Assembly (NCBI RefSeq): GCF_021789175.1
Contig: NZ_CP084560.1
Span: 434,001 to 498,000, forward strand
Source: Arthrobacter sp. FW306-2-2C-D06B
GTDB taxonomy: Bacteria > Actinomycetota > Actinomycetes > Actinomycetales > Micrococcaceae
Reading direction: 5' to 3'
Length of the DNA: 64,000 nucleotides
A program made the position numbers and the translations under genes. The stretch's first letter is position 1. Each line of letters begins with the position of its first letter. Positions 1-5,772 of this stretch are shown piece after piece. A model generated the notes under the pieces. The model saw only the letters and a program-made list of their open reading frames with translations. It did not search any database and was not told the origin of the DNA.

Positions 1-126
1 TGCCGGCATCTCGCCCCGGACGTCGTCAGCGGAAAAGATTTCGTGCGCACGCGAGATCCCGACGATCGCCGCGATGGCGTCTTCCCGCCACTGCTCCTTG
101 TCCTGCTCTAGGACCGCGGCCTTCAT
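1..126 (-). CDS. Hypothetical protein, N-terminal part only (cut by window edge)
   Basis: The frame opens at ATG 126 and runs off the left edge of the window, giving 42 codons that begin MKAAVLEQDKEQWREDAI. Its ATG overlaps the stop of the preceding small gene (ATGA), which is the usual arrangement in this leftward chain of element genes. The visible part is acidic and probably helical, with no recognisable domain. It is the last visible member of the early operon of the integrated element. A GTG two codons upstream is an alternative start. Function is unknown. Confidence 0.5.
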   Translation of the reverse strand, partial: MKAAVLEQDKEQWREDAIAAIVGISRAHEIFSADDVRGEMPA

Positions 127-230
127 GCGCACATCACCGAGAATTCAGTCCGGAGGGTGTGGACGTCGGTGTACTCGTCGTCGGCGTTCATGCAGCCAAC
201 CCCTGGCTGCGTGAGGGGGTAGGTGGTCAC
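123..230 (-). CDS. Small hypothetical protein (35 aa) of the integrated element
   Basis: A 35-codon frame starts at GTG 230 and is preceded by a good ribosome binding site (AGGAG, five bases before the GTG). It ends in a TGA that overlaps the next ATG. The product begins MTTYPLTQPGVG and has no recognisable domain. It is too short for most gene finders, but the Shine-Dalgarno site and the ATGA coupling to the next gene support it. Small unknown proteins of this kind are common in early operons of actinobacterial phages and integrative elements. Confidence 0.5.
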   Translation of the reverse strand: MTTYPLTQPGVGCMNADDEYTDVHTLRTEFSVMCA

Positions 231-320
231 AGACACTCCTGTTTTTAGGCGCGAAAAAGACGACCGTCGTGCGTGGCGGTCGCCTTTGTTCCTGCAGTGC
301 TTATTGGTTTTTGTGTCGTA

Positions 321-551
321 TCAGGTCTGCTGGCGGGTCTGTGCATCCAGCCACTCGTTCACGTCAGAGACGCGGTACCGGACCGAACGTCCCCCCAGCT
401 TGATGAACTTAGGGCCTTTCCCCAGGTACCGCATCTGGGCCAGGGCTCCCGGCGTTACTCCCAGCCAATCGGCCAAGGCTTGGGCTTTGAGCAGCTGGTC
501 GCCGGCGCTTGGGCATGCTGGAGTGTGCGATGTCGGCTGTTCTTCCCTCAC
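321..551 (-). CDS. Excisionase-like HTH protein (MerR/HTH_17 type), copy A
   Basis: A 76-residue protein with a single winged HTH of the excisionase/HTH_17 kind. After a roughly 20-residue tail come LLKAQALADWLGVTPGAL (recognition helices) and then KLGGRSVRYRVSDVNEWLD, the beta wing ending in the family's typical YR..DV..W motif. Such proteins act as recombination directionality factors or small transcription factors in phages and ICEs. Its start overlaps the end of the upstream HTH_17 gene by 4 bp, and the two are paralogues (shared MR..G.GP...KLGGR). A role in excision is inferred from family and context; no integrase is visible here. Confidence 0.75.
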   Translation of the reverse strand: MREEQPTSHTPACPSAGDQLLKAQALADWLGVTPGALAQMRYLGKGPKFIKLGGRSVRYRVSDVNEWLDAQTRQQT

Positions 552-763
552 TGGGCCTCCGCATCGAATGCGTCGTTTACCCAGTCGATGACGTCTTGTT
601 CGCGGTACATCACCCGACCGCCGAGTTTGGCGCAGCGCGGCCCTGTGCCGTTATGCCGCATCCAGCGCATTTGCGCCGGAGTTTTGCGTAACAGCTCGGC
701 CACCTCATTGAGCGTCAGCAGCCTTATTGGGGAAGGGCTTCTAAAATCGGTTTCGTTTGTCAC
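548..763 (-). CDS. Excisionase-like HTH protein (HTH_17 type), copy B
   Basis: The GTG at 763 is chosen as start because AGGAG lies five bases upstream; the longer frame from ATG 790 has no such site. The resulting 71-residue protein begins MTNETDF and contains LLTLNEVAELLRKTPAQM followed by the wing KLGGRVMYREQDVIDWV. It is a tandem paralogue of the next gene downstream and is coupled to it by a 4-bp overlap. Known HTH_17 proteins in mobile elements bend attachment-site DNA or regulate transcription. Which role this one has cannot be told from sequence. Confidence 0.75.
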   Translation of the reverse strand: MTNETDFRSPSPIRLLTLNEVAELLRKTPAQMRWMRHNGTGPRCAKLGGRVMYREQDVIDWVNDAFDAEAQ

Positions 764-842
764 TGTGTCTCCTATCGTTCTGGCGAGCATGCTGCTCGAT
801 GCTTAGAGGAGAACGGATCGCCTCAACATTGGCAAGGTTCGC

Positions 843-1142
843 CTATAAGGCCTTCCTTTCCCCCGGAAAAGTGAATTCGTATGCCGCGTAGCGGAACATG
901 CCACCCTTCTGAGTCCGCGACAGGTAACCAAGCTTGATCAGTCGTTGAATTTTCCGACGCGTAGCTTCGGTGGAAGCTTTTGCTCCCGCCTCCCATCCCA
1001 TCGCCTCTTGCAAAAGTTCCCAGCCTTGGAAGTACTCTGGAGGATTGTTGCGGGCGTGAGACGCCATAACAATCAGCATCTTGAAGTCTTGGCCGTTTAG
1101 GTTGGGGGCCTCTGTGATAATTCGATCGACAAGCATGCTCAT
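843..1142 (-). CDS. Winged-helix DNA-binding protein of the integrated element
   Basis: A 99-residue protein beginning MSMLVDRIITEAPNLNGQ. It has helices around residues 18-30 (DFKMLIVMASHARNN), then a helix-turn-helix around 45-75 (QEAMGWEAG...TEATRRKIQRLIKLGYLS) and a beta wing (TQKGGMFRYAAYEF). This layout is that of winged-helix domains found in phage replisome organisers and replication initiators. Its ATG overlaps the stop of the upstream winged-helix gene, so the pair is translationally coupled. A replication or copy-control role is inferred; a plain transcription factor is equally possible. Confidence 0.6.
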   Translation of the reverse strand: MSMLVDRIITEAPNLNGQDFKMLIVMASHARNNPPEYFQGWELLQEAMGWEAGAKASTEATRRKIQRLIKLGYLSRTQKGGMFRYAAYEFTFPGERKAL

Positions 1143-1438
1143 CCGCTTGGCATTTCAAGCCGGTGCGTGGTGAACACGCCGCAGGAAGATCCGACTCCGA
1201 AGCTGTGACCCTTGTGGGCTTCGGAGATATGCCCGCTGGCGCGAAGCTCCTTGATTGCTCGGCCGACCGTTATTGCTGAACGGCCGATGTCCATCCCCAG
1301 CTGTTCGTAACCAGGGGTCGCGAACTCGCCATCATGCTCCGCGTACGTGGAGAGGGTGTACCCCACGAGCTTGGCCATGGCGGACAGTTGCTCAGTGTGG
1401 CGGATTGAATCCCGCCACTCTCTAAGATTGATCTTCAT
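1139..1438 (-). CDS. Winged-helix DNA-binding protein, replication-initiator-like
   Basis: This 99-residue protein begins MKINLREWRDSIRHTEQL. It has a helical N-terminus and then a clear helix-turn-helix (YEQLGMDIGRSAITVGRAIK, about residues 44-65) followed by a wing (LRASGHISEA). The pattern 'all cells/young helix, then sequence-specific HTH with S..TV.RAIK.L...G' is typical of phage and plasmid winged-helix replication proteins and GntR-like folds. Both of its ends overlap neighbours by 4 bp, placing it in the middle of a tightly coupled operon. The exact role is unknown. Confidence 0.6.
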   Translation of the reverse strand: MKINLREWRDSIRHTEQLSAMAKLVGYTLSTYAEHDGEFATPGYEQLGMDIGRSAITVGRAIKELRASGHISEAHKGHSFGVGSSCGVFTTHRLEMPSG

Positions 1439-1692
1439 GCGGCTACCCGGAGTCGGCGGGCTGCGTTGGCTTCGTTTTGGGCGGCGCGTTCGGCGAGGAC
1501 GTTCTCGACGGCGGTTTCGCCCGTGGGATCTTGGTGCAAGAGGAAGAAGGCGTCGAGGTCGACCGGGCCGCGCTCGTCGTGCAGCTTCTGCATGCGACGG
1601 GCAGTCTTCTTCATCTCTGAAAACGTGGCGGTGATGCCGTGCTTGGCGTTGTAGGTGGCGAGTTTGGACAGGTAATCAGTGTTTTCGGGCAT
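1435..1692 (-). CDS. Hypothetical protein (85 aa) of the integrated element
   Basis: An 85-residue, charged, mostly helical protein beginning MPENTDYLSKLATYNAKHG. No known domain is recognised. A purine-rich stretch (GAAGGG) about ten bases before the ATG can serve as ribosome binding site. It is the first gene of the four-base-overlap chain that continues into the two winged-helix genes, so it probably belongs to the same functional module. The 98 bases upstream (1693-1790) hold no gene that can be supported. Confidence 0.5.
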   Translation of the reverse strand: MPENTDYLSKLATYNAKHGITATFSEMKKTARRMQKLHDERGPVDLDAFFLLHQDPTGETAVENVLAERAAQNEANAARRLRVAA

Positions 1693-1790
1693 GACAAATA
1701 GACCCTTCTTCTCGCAAAGAACACGAGAGTGATGGTTAGTGCGGGGGAGTGGTGCCCTGATGCGGCCGAAGGCTTTTGCGGCGATATAGC

Positions 1791-2033
1791 TTAGGGAGTC
1801 GACCGAAGCAGCCGGTCAATGTTCTTGCGTTGCGTACGGGGCCGCTGAATGGTCGGCGGCGGGGTAACGATTGCTTGGTACTGGGCTTCTGTGAAGCGGT
1901 AGATCCGGCCAATTTTCACGGCCTGCCACTGTTTCGACCTACACATTCGCCGGACTGTTTCAACGGAGATGTTCAACTTTCCGGCTAGGTCTACCGTCGT
2001 CATGAGGCCAATTTCGTCATGATCGGCGGTCAT
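1791..2033 (-). CDS. Excisionase-family HTH protein, copy C
   Basis: An 80-residue protein whose core reads TTVDLAGKLNISVETVRRM, then SKQWQAVKIGRIYRFTEAQY. This is a complete HTH_17/excisionase domain (helix, turn, recognition helix, then the K.G..YRF..A wing). It starts two bases after the stop of the Cro-like gene, so the two are cotranscribed. Immediately downstream of an early promoter is the usual place for a recombination directionality factor, which makes this copy the best candidate for the true Xis. That assignment is inferred. Confidence 0.75.
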   Translation of the reverse strand: MTADHDEIGLMTTVDLAGKLNISVETVRRMCRSKQWQAVKIGRIYRFTEAQYQAIVTPPPTIQRPRTQRKNIDRLLRSTP

Positions 2034-2035
2034 TT

Positions 2036-2275
2036 TTAGGCCACCAAAGAGGCGGTCCTGGGAGCGGAGATTTCGAACGCCTCCCCGAGTCCAAGCCCGT
2101 ATGTATCGCAGAGTGCGACGATGAAGTCAGCGGAGGGTTGCTCGCCGGCCTCCATCCGTCGGAGCGTGGACCGGCTTACGCCCATGAGACGTGCTTGTGA
2201 TTCTTCAGATGAGAGCCGGTGTATCTCTCGGAGCCGGGGGAGAAGGCCGTCCCGGACCCTAAGTTTCTTTCCCAT
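2036..2275 (-). CDS. Cro-like XRE-family transcriptional regulator
   Basis: ATG 2275 is chosen because AGGAGG sits seven bases upstream; a TTG 30 bases earlier would add ten residues but has no such site. The 79-residue protein carries an HTH_3 domain (LREIHRLSSEESQARLMGVS, then STLRRMEAGEQPSADFIVAL) covering most of its length. It lies head-to-head with the repressor gene at 2431 across about 155 bp of operator-like DNA. That is the layout of cro against cI, or xre against immR. It probably opens the leftward early operon and may repress the immunity promoter. Confidence 0.75.
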   Translation of the reverse strand: MGKKLRVRDGLLPRLREIHRLSSEESQARLMGVSRSTLRRMEAGEQPSADFIVALCDTYGLGLGEAFEISAPRTASLVA

Positions 2276-2430
2276 TCCAGGGCCTCCTGTGTTGTGTTTC
2301 TGCAACGATGTGATTCAACTATGGCACAACGTGAATCAAAATCACAACACTGTAGTTCGAATGCGCTACAGATTTGTTTCAGTTTTGAAGCCGCGGCCCC
2401 GAGACTCCTGTAGCATTCCGGCTTGCGCAT
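2276..2430. promoter_or_regulatory. Divergent switch region between Cro-like and repressor genes
   Basis: This AT-richer stretch between two divergent regulator genes carries two clear inverted repeats: TGATTCA (2311-2317) with TGAATCA (2332-2338), and CTGTAG (2350-2355) with CTACAG (2366-2371). The hexamer GTTGTG near 2291 and two CACAAC copies near 2323 and 2343 also recur. These look like operators for the repressor and the Cro-like protein. A TAGCAT box near 2412 may be the -10 of the repressor promoter. Which protein binds which site is not known. Confidence 0.55.
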
Positions 2431-2913
2431 GTGTCAAAAATGAAACAGTATTGCCTCATGGATAGATCAATTGCGGCGTGGTTAGAGTCCAAAACTGGCG
2501 ATTCAAAGCGGCAGATGGCTCTTCGAATTGGCCTACAACCAAGTACTTTCAATCGCAACCTCCATACGGCTGAAGTCATCATCCATGTGTGTGTGGCATA
2601 TCGCTTGAATCCCGTCGAAGCCCTTGTCGAAGCTGGCATCCTGGACGCCGTCGATGTGCTGGACTACGCGGACGAGGTGGAGTTCTTAGATAAGACGACT
2701 AGGACGTCGCCTGTGCGGATCATTGACAGGATTCGCAACCAGCTGGAGGAACTTGACCAAAGGCTAAGGTCCGAATCGTTGCAAAGCCAGGAGGAGGTAC
2801 AAAACTTCTCGGATCCCGACTACTCAAAAATGTCGGAGCCTGAGGCATACGATTTGGCGGCTTACAAGGGGGACGAAAATATTGCACACGACGATCTACC
2901 GCATGAACCCTAG
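2431..2913 (+). CDS. Phage-type immunity repressor
   Basis: A 160-residue protein starting at GTG 2431 (ATG 2440 and 2458 are alternatives; none has a clear ribosome binding site, which suits a leaderless or weak repressor transcript). The N-terminus reads DRSIAAWLESKTGDSKRQMA, a helix-turn-helix-like segment also seen in actinophage immunity repressors. The C-terminus is acidic and ends in EAYDLAAYKGDENIAHDDLP, a tail typical of that repressor group. It overlaps the ImmA-like gene and faces the Cro-like gene, so it is the likely master repressor of the element. Confidence 0.7.
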   Translation: MSKMKQYCLMDRSIAAWLESKTGDSKRQMALRIGLQPSTFNRNLHTAEVIIHVCVAYRLNPVEALVEAGILDAVDVLDYADEVEFLDKTTRTSPVRIIDRIRNQLEELDQRLRSESLQSQEEVQNFSDPDYSKMSEPEAYDLAAYKGDENIAHDDLPHEP

Positions 2914-3304
2914 GGCTGTTGCCCATCAGATGGGGGTCCGAGTGAGGACTGCGGTGACTCCAGCCGGTTGGTGGGGGGCCTATGACCACCAGAGGCGACT
3001 TATTACGCTTCGCCCGGGTTTGGGGCCCATCCAATCGGCCTGCACGCTGATGCATGAACTTGGTCACGCTTACTACGGACACATCGGCGTGACGGGAAAA
3101 CAGGAGACATTGGCAAATCGATGGGCGGCCTTTCGGCTCGTGGATTTCGACCGAATGATTGCCGCGGCCGCAGCTGAGCAATCAACCGCGGGGGTCGCGG
3201 CTTCGCTAGGCGTGCTGCCGAGCGTTCTAGAGACCTATCTTCAAACCCTCACGCGAGCCCAACTTGATCATGTAAGGGCCGTCGCAGTCGGTCGTGCCGC
3301 TTAG
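2882..3304 (+). CDS. ImmA/IrrE-family metallopeptidase
   Basis: A 140-residue protein with the zinc metallopeptidase motif HELGH (residues 58-62) in the helix ACTLMHELGHAYYGH. Start is TTG 2882, with a purine-rich site (GGGGGACG) before it; ATG 2903 would overlap the repressor stop by 11 bp and lacks a site. In the ICEBs1 system, ImmA cleaves the repressor ImmR to induce the element. Overlap with the repressor gene suggests the same pairing here. All catalytic residues expected from the motif are present. Confidence 0.8.
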   Translation: MHTTIYRMNPRAVAHQMGVRVRTAVTPAGWWGAYDHQRRLITLRPGLGPIQSACTLMHELGHAYYGHIGVTGKQETLANRWAAFRLVDFDRMIAAAAAEQSTAGVAASLGVLPSVLETYLQTLTRAQLDHVRAVAVGRAA

Positions 3305-3371
3305 GAAATCGCGCTTCGCCTAGACCGCGAGCCTGACCTCGGGCGAGGATCGGTTTCGCATCATATTCGCT

Positions 3372-3434
3372 GTTGACGCCGTCAACATTTCCGGTCGTGT
3401 CGACGTTTCTTCACGCATGTCGAGTAGTGTCGAC
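3372..3434. repeat. Palindrome and short repeats beside the att site
   Basis: In the gene-free stretch 3305-3468 there is a perfect palindrome GTTGACG-C-CGTCAAC (3372-3386). There are also two copies of a GTNGTGTCGAC motif (3394-3404 and 3424-3434), 30 bp apart, with a related ATGTCGAG at 3417-3424. Repeats of this size close to a tRNA attachment core are what arm-type sites for integrase or excisionase look like. That role is inferred from position only. Confidence 0.45.
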
Positions 3435-3468
3435 TTCCGCTAGATTACGCCAAATACGGCATTGTTAC

Positions 3469-3508
3469 GCGACTCGTCGCGGGGGTTCAAATCCCCCATT
3501 CTCCGCCA
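3469..3508 (+). other. Attachment-site core: 3' fragment of a tRNA-Ser gene
   Basis: The sequence folds as the 3' end of a class II tRNA. It has a variable arm GCGAC-TC-GTCGC (3469-3480), a T stem GGGGG/CCCCC with loop TTCAAAT (3481-3497), the acceptor strand ATTCTCC (3498-3504), discriminator G and an encoded CCA (3506-3508). The long variable arm plus G discriminator points to tRNA-Ser. No matching 5' half (GGAGAAT) lies within 100 bp upstream, so this is a fragment. Such duplicated 3' ends mark the distal junction of an element that integrated into the tRNA gene. Confidence 0.8.
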
Positions 3509-3554
3509 GTGTGATGAGTCCAGACATCCTGCATGGATGAGTCGGGTCATCGGT

Positions 3555-3585
3555 AACACCCCGGTCTTCGGACCGGGGTGTTTTT
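3555..3585 (+). terminator. Rho-independent terminator, probably of the host tRNA-Ser gene
   Basis: A perfect 12-bp stem (AACACCCCGGTC, 3555-3566, with GACCGGGGTGTT, 3571-3582) closed by a TTCG tetraloop and followed by a T run. It lies 46 bp after the CCA of the tRNA fragment and in the same orientation. It therefore most likely terminated the tRNA-Ser transcript before the element separated the gene from its downstream DNA. Confidence 0.9.
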
Positions 3586-3665
3586 CTTTGCCTGGGTTGG
3601 TAGCCGCGGGCGGGGTCGATGGTGAGTTTCCCGTACCGGTTGGTCAAGCCGCTTAAATCCTTGAA

Positions 3666-3704
3666 TCCTCAAGTTTTGCTCAAGATTGGCTAAAGACTTG
3701 AGGA
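3666..3704. promoter_or_regulatory. Inverted repeats upstream of the SipW operon
   Basis: TCCTCAAG (3666-3673) is matched by CTTGAGGA (3697-3704), and nested CTTGA/TCAAG words occur between and before them. The region 3650-3740 is AT-rich compared with its surroundings and is the only space for the promoter of the SipW operon. A regulator binding site is plausible, but the binding protein is unknown. Confidence 0.4.
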
Positions 3705-3808
3705 GATCCTAAACGAACCTTATTTAAATCTTTGAGCTGCCTTGATGTGGGCCCGGAAAAGTGGATCTCGTTCCGCTGTACGGTCTCAAACGAAACGGAA
3801 ACGTCCCC

Positions 3809-4429
3809 ATGGACAGCTCTAGTAGCTCTGGCACGGGTCCGCGCCTGGGGGCGAGGACCCGCCACCGCTTTTCTGCACGCCGAGTGCTCGGCGTGATCGC
3901 GACGACGGCGGCGACGCTCGCGACGCTTGTATTCCTTGCCGTCGGTGTGGCGGCCCCGCTGCTTCACGTCGGGTTTTCTCCCGTCCTGACCGGTAGCATG
4001 CGGCCGGCTTACGCCCCCGGGGACCTGCTTATCACGGCACCGACCGATGTGAGCAGCCTTCTTCCGGGCCAGATCGCAGTTTTCACCCCTCCGGGTGAGA
4101 GCACCCCGTTCGCCCACCGCATCACCGCCATTGCCGGCACACCCGCCAAACCGGTCCTCACGACCAAGGGCGACGCCAACCCTGCTCCGGACCACTGGAA
4201 GGCTGTGCTGGACCAGGCCCAGGTGCCGGTCGTCGTCGCTGTCATTCCCTCAGTGGGAAGTGTGCTGCTGTGGATCGAGAACCCCCTGCAGCGGGCCCTC
4301 CTGACGGCCTCGTTCGGCCTGGCGGTCACGGGATCCGCTGTCTGGTGGATCCTCCAAAGCACCCCTGCCTCATCGGCACGCCGCACCTCCGGTACGTCCG
4401 GTCGCCGCAGCGCCGTCCCCGCTCTCTAA
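3809..4429 (+). CDS. sipW: SipW-type signal peptidase I
   Basis: A 206-residue membrane protease of the archaeal/SipW (ER-type) signal peptidase family. ATG 3809 is chosen because GGAAACG precedes it; GTG 3761 would add 16 residues. A membrane segment (about 25-50) is followed by SPVLTGSMRPAYAPGDLL with the catalytic Ser near residue 63, FAHRITAI with the general-base His near 103 in place of the usual Lys, and TKGDANPAPD with the conserved Asp near 122. A second membrane segment lies near 162-182. SipW enzymes process TasA/CalY-like surface proteins. The next two genes encode such candidates, so this is a dedicated peptidase for them. Confidence 0.88.
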   Translation: MDSSSSSGTGPRLGARTRHRFSARRVLGVIATTAATLATLVFLAVGVAAPLLHVGFSPVLTGSMRPAYAPGDLLITAPTDVSSLLPGQIAVFTPPGESTPFAHRITAIAGTPAKPVLTTKGDANPAPDHWKAVLDQAQVPVVVAVIPSVGSVLLWIENPLQRALLTASFGLAVTGSAVWWILQSTPASSARRTSGTSGRRSAVPAL

Positions 4430-4466
4430 AAAACGTCCCGCACCACCCTCCTCCAAAGGATCAATC

Positions 4467-5153
4467 ATGTCTGCAACCACAGCCCGCCGCGCCGCCCGCT
4501 CCACCCGCCGCCCGGCCCCTGCCCTGTTCGCCGCCTGCGCCGTGGCGGCAGCCGGCCTCGCAATCACCGGAGGCGGCGTGTTCGCCGCCCTGAACGCCAC
4601 CGCCTCCAACGCGACCGCCCAGAACGCCACCTCCGGCACCCTGAGCCTGACCATGGCCAACAACGGAACCGGGTTCGGCCAGTCCGTCTCCAACCTGGCT
4701 CCCGGCGACATCGTGAACCGTTACGTCAACCTCACCCAGGGCGCCACCATGGATGGCAAGGCCCTGACCCTGGCCGTCGCGGATGGCACCCCGACCAAGC
4801 TCACTACCGATGCCACCAAGGGACTGCACGTCACCGTCACCCAGTGCTCCGTCGCCTGGACCACCACCGGCGCCGGCGCCTGCACCGGTACCGGCGCGGT
4901 GGCCACCGTCCTGGCGACGAACGTTGCCCTGAGCTCCCTCGTCGCGGCACCCTCCACGCTGATTGGCGGCACCGTCACTGCTGGGTCCACCCTGAACCTC
5001 CAGGTCTCCCTGACCCTGCCGGACCAGAATGAAACCACGGTCAACGGAACCCCGGCTCCCACCGCCCCCGCCACAACGATCCAGGGCCTGTCCTCGGCCC
5101 TGACCTGGACCTTCGGCGAAACCCAGCGCACCTCCACCGTCACCGGAAGCTAA
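4467..5153 (+). CDS. Secreted TasA/CalY-like protein, SipW-dependent signal type
   Basis: A 228-residue exported protein with AAAGGA six bases before its ATG. Residues 1-42 form a twin-basic N-terminus and a hydrophobic segment ending GGGVFAALNAT, the kind of signal handled by SipW. The mature part starts with NATSGTLSLTMANNG and NLAPGDIVNRYVNLTQGA, matching the beta-rich TasA/camelysin pattern (short strand, then L.PGD, then a strand). A Cys pair at 127 and 139 around W131 is shared with the next protein and may form a disulfide. It lies 37 bp downstream of sipW. A surface fibre or matrix role is inferred from the family. Confidence 0.75.
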   Translation: MSATTARRAARSTRRPAPALFAACAVAAAGLAITGGGVFAALNATASNATAQNATSGTLSLTMANNGTGFGQSVSNLAPGDIVNRYVNLTQGATMDGKALTLAVADGTPTKLTTDATKGLHVTVTQCSVAWTTTGAGACTGTGAVATVLATNVALSSLVAAPSTLIGGTVTAGSTLNLQVSLTLPDQNETTVNGTPAPTAPATTIQGLSSALTWTFGETQRTSTVTGS

Positions 5154-5159
5154 CAACGG

Positions 5160-5762
5160 GTGAACGTGCACCACTACCCCGGCAGGGCCGCAGCCGCCAT
5201 CGCGGCAGCGGTCCTGCTGGTGTGCACGTCCACACCAGCCCAAGCCGCCACCACAGCCAATACCGCCTCCGGATCCCAAGCCGTCCCGAGCGGCAGCTGG
5301 GGAGCCGTCCCGTCACTGAACACGTCAGCCCCCTACGGCAGCGGCCCGCTGACCCTCTCGTTCCCCAACAACGGAGGCGTGGGGAATCCTTCGTTCGCGC
5401 CCGTGTACTTCACCGTCGGGAACACAGGCACCCTCCCCATCGCGGCGGCAAATTACGGCGGCTCCACCTCAGCCCAGCCCCCCGTGCAATTCACTCTCGA
5501 ATCCTGCAGCACGACATGGAACGAAGGCACCGGCACCTGCCCGGGCGGAAGCGTCGCAACAATCCTGACCGCTTCTGGCTCCTCTACGATCCAGGCCACC
5601 CCGGGCCCCGCCCCCGCCAGTCAGGGAGCAGGTATCCGGCTCCGGGCCAGGGCCAACAGCGACGGCAGCGGCAACGTCCCCAAAATACCCGCATCGACAC
5701 TGACCCTCAACGTCTCGGTCGACCGCACGCAGGTCCGGACCGCGACCACCACCAGCGGCTGA
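5160..5762 (+). CDS. Secreted protein paralogous to the upstream TasA-like protein
   Basis: A 200-residue protein starting at GTG 5160, only six bases after the previous stop, so translation is probably coupled. Residues 1-30 are a signal peptide ending TPAQAA. The mature part has a segment with C116, W120, C127 followed by GGSVATIL that lines up with C127, W131, C139 and GAVATVL of the previous protein, showing common descent. It ends in a Thr-rich tail with no anchor. It is probably a second subunit or accessory of the same surface structure. No close named family is recognised. Confidence 0.65.
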   Translation: MNVHHYPGRAAAAIAAAVLLVCTSTPAQAATTANTASGSQAVPSGSWGAVPSLNTSAPYGSGPLTLSFPNNGGVGNPSFAPVYFTVGNTGTLPIAAANYGGSTSAQPPVQFTLESCSTTWNEGTGTCPGGSVATILTASGSSTIQATPGPAPASQGAGIRLRARANSDGSGNVPKIPASTLTLNVSVDRTQVRTATTTSG

Positions 5763-5772
5763 ACCCCACGAC

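Noticed and set aside
3418..3508. A complete functional tRNA-Ser gene
   Set aside because: Only the variable arm, T arm and acceptor 3' strand are present. No acceptor 5' strand, D arm or anticodon arm can be found upstream.
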